A stretch of DNA of 64,000 nucleotides from Erysipelotrichaceae bacterium (GCA_017404205.1 JAFRCV010000012.1:1-64000), one strand, 5' to 3'. Numbered from the stretch's first letter, positions 8,913 to 17,742 are shown. Notes: generated by a model not told the origin, from the sequence alone. Numbers and translations are program-made.

Positions 8913-10106
8913 CTAATTAATTATACCCTTTATTAATAATGCATAATAGAAACAATCTCCCAAATCATTAATAATTGTTTCTTCTTTTTTTAAATGACAC
9001 TCAGGATGTTTCAATAAGAATTTCTCTATTTGCCTATTATTCTCTTTCTTATTTAGTGTACATGTGCTATACAATATTTCACCATTATCTTTTAATAATT
9101 CTAGGCAATTATTCAATAGTTCAGCTTGAATATTTTCTAATTCATCAAGATTGTTAGGTTTAATATGATATTTTAAATCAGGTTTCCTTGATAATGTACC
9201 AAGACCAGAACAAGGAACATCAAGTATTATCTTATCAAACTTAATATCTAATACATCTTTTAATACTCGCCCATCATAATTTAAATAATGAATATCTTTA
9301 AATCCCAACACTTCAGCTTTATCTTTAATAAGTTTTAAACGATGTTCATGTATTTCATTTGCGTAAGCATTTTTATCATCGATGATATCCAAGCAATTAA
9401 ATAATTTAGAACCTGGGGCACAACAAACATCTAGCAATACATCATCTTTTTTTAAATCTAAATTTTTATATAAAGATGCCGAATTATAATCTTGAATATA
9501 GGCTAAACCATTATTAAGATAATCAAGATTTATTAAGCGCTTATTAACAATAAACATATCATCATTAACAATTTCAATATCTTCAAAATCGCAAAATTTC
9601 GCCTTTGAATGATTAATTCGATAATATGTTTTAGGAATACGATTAAAATTATTAATTATTTTATCAAAATCTTCTTTTGAATACTGTTTACTTAAAAGGT
9701 TGTAAAGCCATTTAGGTAAAGAACAATTAATATAATCTTCTTCAGCCTTCTTGAAGATAATTTCTTTTCTAAGCAGCGCATTAATAAAAGCTTTATCATA
9801 TTTATTATTAGCTAACTTAACATATTCATTGTTGACCACGAAGTCTTTTTCTTTTAAATAAAACTTTTCATATATAGCCATCGCTAAAATGATTTTATTT
9901 CTTAAAGATGTTTTATCATTTAAATAATCATTTATCTGATATATAAGGAGATCATAATTTCTTAAAACCATATTGACAATATTAGTCACAAAAGGCCTTT
10001 CATCTGGCTTTAAAACATTTAGTCTTTTGCGCATTAAAAGATTAGTGTACGATTCATCACTAATACTTTTATAAATAATTTCTAAAGCTATACTTCTTTG
10101 ATTCAT
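8913..10106 (-). CDS. rsmB: 16S rRNA (cytosine967-C5)-methyltransferase RsmB/Sun
   Basis: The 397-aa protein has an N-terminal NusB-like RNA-binding domain (about 1-130) and a C-terminal Rossmann methyltransferase. The SAM loop is DVCCAPGSKLF; the two catalytic cysteines lie in DVPCSGLGTL and YSTCTLNKKEN. It modifies C967 of 16S rRNA. The start follows priA by one base, with no intervening def or fmt genes, which usually sit here in Firmicutes. Confidence 0.94.
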   Translation of the reverse strand: MNQRSIALEIIYKSISDESYTNLLMRKRLNVLKPDERPFVTNIVNMVLRNYDLLIYQINDYLNDKTSLRNKIILAMAIYEKFYLKEKDFVVNNEYVKLANNKYDKAFINALLRKEIIFKKAEEDYINCSLPKWLYNLLSKQYSKEDFDKIINNFNRIPKTYYRINHSKAKFCDFEDIEIVNDDMFIVNKRLINLDYLNNGLAYIQDYNSASLYKNLDLKKDDVLLDVCCAPGSKLFNCLDIIDDKNAYANEIHEHRLKLIKDKAEVLGFKDIHYLNYDGRVLKDVLDIKFDKIILDVPCSGLGTLSRKPDLKYHIKPNNLDELENIQAELLNNCLELLKDNGEILYSTCTLNKKENNRQIEKFLLKHPECHLKKEETIINDLGDCFYYALLIKGIIN

Positions 10107-10107
10107 C

Positions 10108-12264
10108 TTATTCTAAATATAAAGGATCAATATCTATTTTTATCCTTGCCATCTTATTTTCTTTTAAATATTCATCAATAATTGTCCATATATCATTTAT
10201 TAAAGGATTTAATTGTTTATTAATCATTAATATACGATAACGATAATTGCCCTTAATTTTTCCAAGTTCACTAGGACGATAATGTTTATAAGGAAGCTTA
10301 TTTATTTTTTCTTCCAAAAAAGCAAGTGATTTATTAATATGTTCTATATTATTATCATCAAGTATTATCTCTAATAAATGGCTATATGGTGGATATGAAG
10401 TCTTTGAACGATAATTCATTTCAATGTTGTAGAAATAATCATAATCTTGATTAAGAATTGATTTCAAAACATAGTGATCAGGGTTGAAAGCTTGAATAAT
10501 AACTTTGCCAGATGTATCAGCCCTTCCACTTCTTCCAGAAGCTTGCATAAGCAAATCAAATGTCAATTTAGCAGCATTGTAATCTTGATGAGCAAGTCCG
10601 GCATCAGCATTTAAAATGCCTACTAATGTGACATTAGGATAGTCAAGTCCTTTGGCGATCATTTGTGTGCCAATAAGAATATCTATTTCTTGCCTTTCAA
10701 AACGATTTAATATTCTTGAATGTGAACCTTTTTTTGAAACATTATCTCTATCCATTCTTTCAATAGAAGCACTAGGGAAAAGATTATGTAATATCTCTTC
10801 AACTTTCTCTGTACCAAAGCCATAATAAATCAAAGATTCTTCTTTACATTTTGGGCAAAGTTTAGGAAGTTTATAAGTTCTACCACATTGGTGACATTTC
10901 AATAATTTAATATCATTATGATAATTTAATGGCACATCACAATCATTACACATGAGTGTTGTTCCACAAGATGCACATTTAACAATTGGTGAGTAGCCTC
11001 TTCTATTTAGTAATATGATAGCTTGTTTATGATTATCTAAGACATTTTGAATTTCATCTTTCAATTTATCAGAAATAATATATGATTGTTTATTCTTTAA
11101 GACATTTAAAAGGTTAATAATTTCAATATTTGGTAAAGTATTATTAATTCTTTCGCTTAATTTTAAAAGCTCATATTCACCCTTTAATGCCCTTGTATAT
11201 GAATCTAATGAAGGTGTAGCACTTGCCAGTAATACCTTGGCATTAAAATGCATAGCTCTTTTTATAGCAACATTTTTAGCTAAATAACAAGGACTATTAT
11301 CTTGTTTATATGATGTATCATGTTCTTCATCGATGATGATTAATCCTAAATCGTTAAATGGTAAAAAGATTGATGATCTTGTGCCAACAACAACTTTAAC
11401 ATCGCCATCTTTTACGCGCTTATACTGTTCGTATCTTTCTTGATCATTTAATTCAGAATGATAAAAGATGACATCGTTAAAACGTTCTTTCACTCGAGCT
11501 ATCATTTGCGGTGTCAAAGATATTTCAGGAACAAGTATTAAAACTTCTTTTCCTTGATTTATATAATGTCTTGCCAAATGAAGATAGACTTCCGTTTTTC
11601 CAGAACCTGTAACACCAAATAATAAAGAAACCATTTTTTCACTAGATAATAAGCTATCATAAACTTTCTGTTGGTCTTTAGTTAATTCTTTAAAATTGTT
11701 GTTTATTGATAATTCGCTACTTCTATAGCTACTTTCTTTTTTATATGTTTCAACAACACCTAAATCAATGAGTTTTTTAACCATTGAAGTAGATATTTTT
11801 CTAGCATCACTTGCGAGCATTTCATCATGTAATTTTGATAATACTTCACTTTGTCTAGAAGTAAGTTTTATTTCTTTGTTGATAATTCTTATATATTCTT
11901 TTTGTTTAGCCAAAAAAATATTCTTAGATGTTCTAAGTGCTTTTGGAAGCATTGTATTTAAACAGCTTATAAAAGAAGAGATAGTTGTTTTTGAAAGCCA
12001 TTTGGCTAATTCATATTGTTCTAAAGATATTATTGGTTCATCATCAACAACTCTTAGTATTTTTAATAATCTAAAGCCAAGCTTTTCTTCTTCAACCTTT
12101 AAATCATTTATTTCTCTTGTCTTAATTACTAAAGCATTAGTCTTCCCTGAAGCAAAATATACTTCAACGCGCTTAAAAGGCTCAATATCTTCATCATAAT
12201 AATATGAATATAGTTGATTAACACTAAGTGAAGAATTAGTAACAAAAACTTCAATAATATACAT
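10108..12264 (-). CDS. priA: Primosomal protein N' (replication restart helicase PriA)
   Basis: Superfamily 2 DNA helicase of 718 aa that reloads the replisome at stalled forks. A 3'-DNA-binding N-terminal part is followed by Walker A GVTGSGKTEVYL, DEEH box and SATPSLDS. The zinc-binding insertion holds eight cysteines in CxxC pairs (CASCG, CNDCD, CHQCG, CPKCK), and the helicase C-terminal half contains QMIAKGLDYPNV and QASGRSGR. Length is normal. It is the first gene of the block that continues to rpe. It lacks an RBS, and an extended -10 lies just 6 bp before the ATG, so its transcript may be leaderless. Confidence 0.97.
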   Translation of the reverse strand: MYIIEVFVTNSSLSVNQLYSYYYDEDIEPFKRVEVYFASGKTNALVIKTREINDLKVEEEKLGFRLLKILRVVDDEPIISLEQYELAKWLSKTTISSFISCLNTMLPKALRTSKNIFLAKQKEYIRIINKEIKLTSRQSEVLSKLHDEMLASDARKISTSMVKKLIDLGVVETYKKESSYRSSELSINNNFKELTKDQQKVYDSLLSSEKMVSLLFGVTGSGKTEVYLHLARHYINQGKEVLILVPEISLTPQMIARVKERFNDVIFYHSELNDQERYEQYKRVKDGDVKVVVGTRSSIFLPFNDLGLIIIDEEHDTSYKQDNSPCYLAKNVAIKRAMHFNAKVLLASATPSLDSYTRALKGEYELLKLSERINNTLPNIEIINLLNVLKNKQSYIISDKLKDEIQNVLDNHKQAIILLNRRGYSPIVKCASCGTTLMCNDCDVPLNYHNDIKLLKCHQCGRTYKLPKLCPKCKEESLIYYGFGTEKVEEILHNLFPSASIERMDRDNVSKKGSHSRILNRFERQEIDILIGTQMIAKGLDYPNVTLVGILNADAGLAHQDYNAAKLTFDLLMQASGRSGRADTSGKVIIQAFNPDHYVLKSILNQDYDYFYNIEMNYRSKTSYPPYSHLLEIILDDNNIEHINKSLAFLEEKINKLPYKHYRPSELGKIKGNYRYRILMINKQLNPLINDIWTIIDEYLKENKMARIKIDIDPLYLE

Positions 12265-12270
12265 GTCTAA

Positions 12271-12279
12271 ATTATATCA
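12271..12279 (-). promoter_or_regulatory. Extended -10 promoter of priA
   Basis: On the minus strand TGATATAAT (TGn-TATAAT) ends 6 bp before the priA ATG. Transcription would start at or next to the A of ATG. No convincing -35 is seen, as expected for an extended -10. Confidence 0.5.
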
Positions 12280-12294
12280 TTTAATAACGGCCAT

Positions 12295-12319
12295 AAGAAA
12301 AAGCGGCTAAACCGCTTTT
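12295..12319 (-). terminator. Terminator after the small-peptide genes
   Basis: AAAAGCGG / CCGCTTTT stem with a 5-nt loop, followed on the minus strand by a T-rich tract. It lies just past the stop of the 46-aa peptide gene and separates that unit from priA. Confidence 0.8.
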
Positions 12320-12324
12320 CATAA

Positions 12325-12465
12325 TTAATTAAATGGAATTTCTGGTAGGCTATATGAGCCATTACCGTTATCCTTTAAACCACTAGAATTATTGCCACTT
12401 GTGATAATGATATCTTCAAGAAAGTCAATAATCTCTATTCTTGGCTCATCAAAAGTATTTTTCAT
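12325..12465 (-). CDS. Small peptide B (46 aa), candidate precursor peptide
   Basis: ATG at 12465, TAA at 12325-12327. The N-terminal half reads EPRIEIIDFLEDIIITSG and the C-terminal half is Gly/Asn/Ser-rich (GNNSSGLKDNGNGSYS), ending LPEIPFN. The first half aligns with the neighbouring peptide A around P-x-[LI]-E-[VI]-I-x-F...D-[VI]-I-x-T-S, a leader-like motif followed by a variable tail. From memory, similar short peptides occur near PqqD-like and nucleotidyltransferase genes in gut Firmicutes. No good RBS is seen, so it may be translated by coupling from peptide A, 28 bp upstream. Function unknown. Confidence 0.6.
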   Translation of the reverse strand: MKNTFDEPRIEIIDFLEDIIITSGNNSSGLKDNGNGSYSLPEIPFN

Positions 12466-12493
12466 ATCTATCACAAAATATAGAATAATTCAA

Positions 12494-12607
12494 TTATTCA
12501 ATTGGAGTAGGATATTCATTATCAACATCTGTACTAGTAGCAATAACATCTTCAGAAGAAAAGACTATCACTTCTAATTCAGGTTTATTTAATAACTCTT
12601 TTTTCAT
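12494..12607 (-). CDS. Small peptide A (37 aa), candidate precursor peptide
   Basis: A 37-aa frame from ATG at 12607 to TAA at 12494, with a strong purine-rich RBS (GGGGGGATAAAG) located in the 12-bp gap after the GH43 stop. It reads KPELEVIVFSSEDVIATS, then an acidic tail ending NEYPTPIE. The conserved half matches peptide B; the tails differ completely, which fits a leader/core organisation. Acid-rich leader with a Thr-Ser at the leader/core boundary; no cysteines. It sits at the end of the surface-protein/GH43 unit and near an S26-type peptidase fusion, ABC exporter and PqqD-like gene. Function unknown. Confidence 0.68.
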   Translation of the reverse strand: MKKELLNKPELEVIVFSSEDVIATSTDVDNEYPTPIE

Positions 12608-12619
12608 TCTTTATCCCCC

Positions 12620-14140
12620 CTATTTACCAATAACAACAATTTCAGGTATTGCGATATGACTATTTTCATTAAATGTAATACTTATTGTCGTTATACCTTT
12701 TTTGTATGTATTCAATATTAGTGCAGCATCCAAAGCATCTTTATTATTCCTTGAATACTCACTACTATCATATATTAAATTACCATATTCATAGTTTTTA
12801 TTCAAGTTAGATAACACTATAGATTCAATAGAATTGAAACGATAATTTGCGTTTTTACTATTGTAAATCATTAAGCCTCTAACTTCTGATGCTTTTGGAA
12901 GGTCTATTGTAATTGTGACTTTGCCATTTTCGCTAATATATTCAAATCCTTCATCGAATAATGGTAAGAAACCATCATTTAAATAAGTTGAGCCATCCCC
13001 TTCACTTACACTCACAACGGCACCTTCAGCGATATTCTTATAACCAGTCAGTATTTCTGGCTTTAATTGAGGAGTAGTCGTTGGACCATTTGTCTTTAAA
13101 ACCATCAAGCCACTGCCGTTATCTACAAAGACCGCTTTGTCTAATGCTGGTCTTCTTCCATCCTCGACATCAACATCATTATAGAAAGAATGGTAAACAA
13201 TATATAATTCATCTCCTAATTGTAAGAAAGAACTATGACCTGCTGACTGACTGATTAAGTCATCATTTGTCTTAATAACGACACCACCATCACTAGGTTG
13301 AATCTTTGTATAATTTCCAAGTGGCGAACTAGCTATTGCTTGCCTTACTTGATAATTTGTATTTGAATAAATATAAGTTGAGAATGTTAGATAATAGTTG
13401 CCATCATGATAATAAACTGAACAACCTTCATTAGTGCGCTGACCTTCAGTTATATTTGTGCTACCACCAACTGTAGTCTTGCCAAATTCAGTTAGTTTAG
13501 TTAAAGTCTCATATTTTGGCGTTGTCCAATCTTCCATCTCCATACCTATAACAAAGCCGTTTGTAGTATATGGTGTATCAACATCAGCGATAAGATACAG
13601 ATATTTCTTTCCTGTTACAGGATCAACAAATGGTGAAGCATCAATAACTTTAATGAAGCCTTGTTTACCTTCTTTTCCAATACAAGTAGATGCTAGATAT
13701 GAAGGTATTTCGTCAGCATGATCTTCAAATATAATTAATGGTTCTAAAGCTGTTTTTGAAGGACCTTCATATTCATAGAATGTTCCATTTGGTTCTTCAC
13801 ATACTGCAACAGAAGCATAGAAACTATAATAACGATCATAATAGCTGCCATAATTATCAATTAAATAATTATTAACGCTTCCCCATCTTGCAGAATAGAA
13901 CATGTAATATAGATTAGTTTCTTCATCATAGATTACTTCTGGTGCCCACAAATCTCTATTGCACCATGTTCCACCATTTGGATCTCTCCTAAATACAACT
14001 TTAGGATTTTCCCAATCAGTTAAATTTGTTGATTCATAAGCATAGAAACCAGCGGCTTGGACTTGGCCGGTGGTTCCGTATGCATAAAATTTATTTGTTC
14101 CGTTTTCCCTATCATCATAAACGATGAATGGGTCTGCCAA
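12620..14140 (-). CDS. GH43-family glycoside hydrolase domain, separated from the upstream surface protein by an in-frame TGA
   Basis: The first possible start is TTG at 14140, but homology to the lipoprotein GH43 at 37583-39199 begins earlier: the in-frame codons 14141-14191 encode IAVDDLLYTNVSKSSVK, matching that protein's start. Five-bladed beta-propeller residues are intact: base Asp in ADPFIV, pKa-modulating Asp in VIDASPFVDP, acid Glu in TNEGCSV. A C-terminal beta-rich module (about 370-506; NIAEGAVVSVSEGDG to PEIVVIGK) resembles the F5/8-like domains of its paralogues. No signal peptide of its own and no RBS before the TTG. Most likely the C-terminal enzyme of a formerly continuous secreted protein, acting on arabinan/xylan-type chains. 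Whether it is translated separately, by readthrough, or not at all is open. Confidence 0.75.
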   Translation of the reverse strand: MADPFIVYDDRENGTNKFYAYGTTGQVQAAGFYAYESTNLTDWENPKVVFRRDPNGGTWCNRDLWAPEVIYDEETNLYYMFYSARWGSVNNYLIDNYGSYYDRYYSFYASVAVCEEPNGTFYEYEGPSKTALEPLIIFEDHADEIPSYLASTCIGKEGKQGFIKVIDASPFVDPVTGKKYLYLIADVDTPYTTNGFVIGMEMEDWTTPKYETLTKLTEFGKTTVGGSTNITEGQRTNEGCSVYYHDGNYYLTFSTYIYSNTNYQVRQAIASSPLGNYTKIQPSDGGVVIKTNDDLISQSAGHSSFLQLGDELYIVYHSFYNDVDVEDGRRPALDKAVFVDNGSGLMVLKTNGPTTTPQLKPEILTGYKNIAEGAVVSVSEGDGSTYLNDGFLPLFDEGFEYISENGKVTITIDLPKASEVRGLMIYNSKNANYRFNSIESIVLSNLNKNYEYGNLIYDSSEYSRNNKDALDAALILNTYKKGITTISITFNENSHIAIPEIVVIGK

Positions 14141-14191
14141 TTTTACAGATGATTTGCTTACATTTGTATATAGTAAGTCATCTACTGCAAT

Positions 14192-14194
14192 TCA
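14192..14194 (-). other. In-frame TGA joining the surface protein and GH43 frames
   Basis: The TGA ends the 1133-aa frame with ASEDL. The next codon continues the same frame for 523 codons into a complete GH43 domain with no shift. Removing this one codon would give a single protein of about 1657 aa with an N-terminal signal peptide. The context on the minus strand is GTGAGGATTTATGAATTG. Confidence 0.85.
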
Positions 14195-17100
14195 TAAATC
14201 CTCACTTGCTTCTATTGCCTTTTCGTTGTATAGATAAATAGCTTTCATTGCGTTAACAAGATTAATCTTATCTTGGTCACTTGAATCAGCATATTTTTCA
14301 ATAATTACATTTGCATAGCTTAATACAGAAGCTGTTACAGATAGTGTGCCTTGTCCACCTTTAGTAACAGTGAAGTTATGTTTAACTGCTAAATCTGGTG
14401 CAGCAACATTTGAAATTGTTACAAAGTATACATTGCCACCATTACGTTTAGGTGTTAGTATTGTATCTCCATCTTTAAATTCAAATACCGATACTGGGCT
14501 ACCATCAGTAATTTGGAAATAGATATTTAAGCTTGTTGTACTCTTTAGATTTAGTGATTGACCATAGAATACAATTCCATCTGTTTCACCAACTACACTT
14601 CTATCGTTTGTAGCATTTGCTTCAACGTTAGAAACATCAATAGCAGCACTTTCTAATTCACTGTTAGCTAAACCGCCATCAGTTTCACCATAATAGATTT
14701 GACAATATGCACCAAAATTTAACATTGAAATTGCAAATGGTTTTAAAGCATGATCAGCTTCAATTAATGACATCAAATATGATTTAGCACTTGTAGTTGC
14801 TTCAAACTTATTTTCACCATTTTCATCTTTAATAACGATATTTCTTTCAGCAACTAATTTAGCTGGAGCTAATGCAGAAAGTTTAACTTCATATCTTCCA
14901 TCTTGCATAGCTTCTAATTCAACTTCCTCGCCATCAACAGTAGCAACATAATTTTCATTATATTCAGGAAGATCATATCTAATATTTTGAGTTACCGTAC
15001 CATCATTATTTAATGTTAAGTTTTGAGCTGCTGATACAGTTCCAACTGATTCAATTGTTAAATCTTTGTCGATGTTATAGAAACGAACATTGTAGAATTC
15101 AGCACCTTTAACTTGAACAAAGTTTAGAATTTTAGTGTCATTAACATACCATGTTTCATTCACACCATTAACATTATCCAAAGGATATTCAACAGTATCA
15201 TCACCATATGTTATAACGACTTTATCATGTTTTTCATAATCTTCATGGATAAGTAAAGCGGCTCCAATACCAGAGTTATTCGCATAATCGCCATAGATAA
15301 CTGCTGTACCTGTAGAGTAGTTAATTGTACCAGCGTTTCTCTTATTGCTTATTCCATATGGATCCCAACAACGAACACCAACATAACTACCATTACTACT
15401 TGTTGAATAAGCACCTACACCGATAGAATCGTGTGTTGCGTTACCGAAGTTCTTAATTTGAATTACATGTGGATCATCATAAGTAGCTTCAACACTAATA
15501 TTCTCTGTTATTTCAAAGAATCTAATATTAATTGTATTTACAGTTGTGCTACTAATTGCCATTTTGAATAAATCGCCATCTTGTGCAACTGTATCAAATC
15601 TAATCTTATAATCTTTATCAATAAAGATTTCAAGTCCATTCCAGCCATTTTCAGGTTTTTCTAATACGATTGGTTCTTTTTCACCATAAGTAAAAATAAT
15701 AGATTCTAGATGTTCTAGTTCAGTTTGTAATGTGCCACCAACACCTGTACCTGTTTTCGTAGCATCACTATGATAATCGCCAACAGTTATAGCAGCTGCT
15801 TGGTGATGTGCACCAGGATAAATTCCTGAACCAGCTTCATATTCGCCATCAAAATAATCAATAGCTGCTTTTGGAGAAGCATATAATGTTCCACCTGTTT
15901 GAGCTGTCCAAGTTGCACCATTTGTGCCAAATGAAACATAGTTTCCTAACATGAAAGTACCAGAAGGACTTGTATAATTACGTCCAAAGTTTGTGAATGT
16001 AACTACACGGTCAGTAATTGCAACATCAACAGTAATATCTTGTTTTAAATTCCAAAGTCTAATAAACATACGGTTCTTTACAGATTGATTTGCTGCACGT
16101 GAAACCTTAAGAATATATTCAATATTTTCAACATCTTCTAGTTCATCATGCCAATTACCTTCAGAATCTAAAAATTTATTTGTATCTACATCAGAAGTAA
16201 AATAGCTTCCTTCTAAATTAGCAACTACATCACCAAATGTGAATGCAGCATTTTCAATAGCTGTATTATAGTCAAAGCTAATAGCAAAACCGTTACTGTT
16301 AGCTTCTGCTTCTGTTTCATATATTCTGTCACTATATGCACTATATGTACCATTTTCACCAGCAAATGTAGCACCACCAGCATTAGCTACCCATGTGCTT
16401 GAAGAAGAAGCTAGTACATTATTGAATGTAAAACTATAGCTATTGCCAAATCTTGCATATAAAGTTGTATTTGAAGTTATAGGTGTATTGAAAGAGAATT
16501 CTTCATCAGAATTTTCTAAATACCAACCAACAAATCTATTGTATCCTTCAGGTATTTCAGGATCTGATGGTCTAGATGCTGTAATACCTTCACCAACTGT
16601 TTGAACTTCACCATATTGTTCGTTGTTTACCATGAATGTTACATCATAGCTTACATCAGTAGCATATACAAAGTTAACACTTATATCATTATTTACTACA
16701 TAATAAATGATTTGATTATTATCAAAGTCTATCGCTAAGATATCACCACTTGCATGTGTATCAGAGAATGTATAAGAACTTGATAGATAATGAACACCGC
16801 TAGCATTTTCTGTTGAAACATTATTTGAACCTATGCCAACAGAAGCATTAGCTAATGGATTTTCAGTTAATGGTTCAAAGCTTTGAATCAAACCATTTGT
16901 ATCAGAATAATTATTTGAAATTATTGTTGAAGTTGAATTGTTTGAAGTATCTTTAGTTGAAAAATATGTATCATATTCTTCACTTATTAAAGTATCATTT
17001 ACTCCATTGACTGCAATTGTATGTTCGTTAGTATAATGCAAAACTAATTTAACATCACCAGGAACATTCCACCAACGAGAAGCCATCGGATTAGTATTTC

Positions 17101-17593
17101 CTGATTTTGCAGCAGCAAATGATACTATTCTTGTTGCAACATCACTTGGCCAAGTAGTTGTTCCATCGTTTGTTTTACAAAGTTCACCAGCAGAATTTAA
17201 ATAGAAATAGCTCTTTATACAATGTGTTCCGCTAGAAGTAACTGAATTAGTTGTAAGCATTTGGTTTCCATAATAAACATCAACAGATGCAATCTCACCT
17301 TGTGGTGCCTGATCATATCTGTTGGTCGCACCGCTACTTGGGCCATTTGCCGTATATCCTCCAGCTGATGTTTTAGCAGTAAATTTATAAGCACCATCAC
17401 TGCCATTTAAAACACTTAAAGTATAGCCTGAGGTTACTTGACGACCATAGCCATGATAAATCTCAATATCATAGCCATCTGTGTCATTACCAGCGCTTAC
17501 TGTCTTTGTATTAACTGTCAATGTTGTAAAAGTCAACATTAAAGCCATTACAAAAACAAGCAATGTTTTAATAATTTTCTTTAATTTGCTCAT
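14192..17593 (-). CDS. Secreted multi-domain surface protein with InlB-type and novel repeats (possibly fused to GH43)
   Basis: An upstream in-frame ATG at 17620 is possible, but GGGGAGGAG lies 7 bp before the ATG at 17593, giving 1133 aa starting MSKLKKIIKTLLVFVMAL, a clear signal peptide ending near TVSAG. Residues about 25-300 form a domain also found in the 2578-aa protein (I-Y-H-G-Y-G-R, NRYD, ASRW, EEYDTYF, YLSSSYT). A Listeria-Bacteroides (InlB B) repeat follows (FVGWYLENSDEEFSFN). Then come several units ending in patterns such as NRMFIRLWNLKQDITV and INIRFFEITENISV. No anchor is present before the TGA. A perfect cre lies 78 bp upstream. Probably a carbohydrate-binding or adhesive surface protein. 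Confidence 0.8.
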   Translation of the reverse strand: MSKLKKIIKTLLVFVMALMLTFTTLTVNTKTVSAGNDTDGYDIEIYHGYGRQVTSGYTLSVLNGSDGAYKFTAKTSAGGYTANGPSSGATNRYDQAPQGEIASVDVYYGNQMLTTNSVTSSGTHCIKSYFYLNSAGELCKTNDGTTTWPSDVATRIVSFAAAKSGNTNPMASRWWNVPGDVKLVLHYTNEHTIAVNGVNDTLISEEYDTYFSTKDTSNNSTSTIISNNYSDTNGLIQSFEPLTENPLANASVGIGSNNVSTENASGVHYLSSSYTFSDTHASGDILAIDFDNNQIIYYVVNNDISVNFVYATDVSYDVTFMVNNEQYGEVQTVGEGITASRPSDPEIPEGYNRFVGWYLENSDEEFSFNTPITSNTTLYARFGNSYSFTFNNVLASSSSTWVANAGGATFAGENGTYSAYSDRIYETEAEANSNGFAISFDYNTAIENAAFTFGDVVANLEGSYFTSDVDTNKFLDSEGNWHDELEDVENIEYILKVSRAANQSVKNRMFIRLWNLKQDITVDVAITDRVVTFTNFGRNYTSPSGTFMLGNYVSFGTNGATWTAQTGGTLYASPKAAIDYFDGEYEAGSGIYPGAHHQAAAITVGDYHSDATKTGTGVGGTLQTELEHLESIIFTYGEKEPIVLEKPENGWNGLEIFIDKDYKIRFDTVAQDGDLFKMAISSTTVNTINIRFFEITENISVEATYDDPHVIQIKNFGNATHDSIGVGAYSTSSNGSYVGVRCWDPYGISNKRNAGTINYSTGTAVIYGDYANNSGIGAALLIHEDYEKHDKVVITYGDDTVEYPLDNVNGVNETWYVNDTKILNFVQVKGAEFYNVRFYNIDKDLTIESVGTVSAAQNLTLNNDGTVTQNIRYDLPEYNENYVATVDGEEVELEAMQDGRYEVKLSALAPAKLVAERNIVIKDENGENKFEATTSAKSYLMSLIEADHALKPFAISMLNFGAYCQIYYGETDGGLANSELESAAIDVSNVEANATNDRSVVGETDGIVFYGQSLNLKSTTSLNIYFQITDGSPVSVFEFKDGDTILTPKRNGGNVYFVTISNVAAPDLAVKHNFTVTKGGQGTLSVTASVLSYANVIIEKYADSSDQDKINLVNAMKAIYLYNEKAIEASEDL

Positions 17594-17670
17594 ATAAAAC
17601 TCCTCCCCTAATAAAAACAAAAATTCTATATTAAGCTAATATATTCCTTATCTTAATTATAAATATAATA

Positions 17671-17684
17671 TGTAAACGCTTACA
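17671..17684. promoter_or_regulatory. cre-type catabolite-response site upstream of the surface protein/GH43 gene
   Basis: TGTAAACGCTTACA fits the consensus TGWNANCGNTNWCA at every position and is palindromic. It lies about 78 bp before the start codon, next to a minus-strand TATTAT, where CcpA binding would repress transcription when preferred sugars are present. Confidence 0.75.
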
Positions 17685-17717
17685 CGCTAAAAAAATATAA
17701 AATTATCATTAATTTTT

Positions 17718-17728
17718 GCCTTGACAAA
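17718..17728. promoter_or_regulatory. Conserved GCCTTGACAAA element upstream of cre
   Basis: The same 11 bases occur at 55743-55753 upstream of the other giant surface protein. In both places they lie 32-33 bp from the cre. Likely an activator or promoter element shared by the two genes; inference from the repeat. Confidence 0.5.
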
Positions 17729-17742
17729 TTATTATTTTTATA

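Noticed and set aside
12265-12324. tRNA or other RNA gene in intergenic regions
   Set aside because: None of the intergenic stretches (4256-4389, 4585-4826, 12265-12324, 58712-58934, 61839-61973) shows a cloverleaf or a recognisable riboswitch; only hairpins, promoters and AT-rich sequence were seen.
14192-14194. Genetic code 4 (TGA = Trp) as an explanation for the in-frame TGA
   Set aside because: ftsA and rlmN end in TGA with the next gene starting in an ATGA overlap, conserved Trp residues (for example in rpmB and priA) are TGG, and all other genes are full length under the standard code.
17721-17726. TTGACA as a plus-strand promoter
   Set aside because: No plus-strand gene follows it; the same bases recur upstream of the other surface gene, so a shared regulatory element is more likely.
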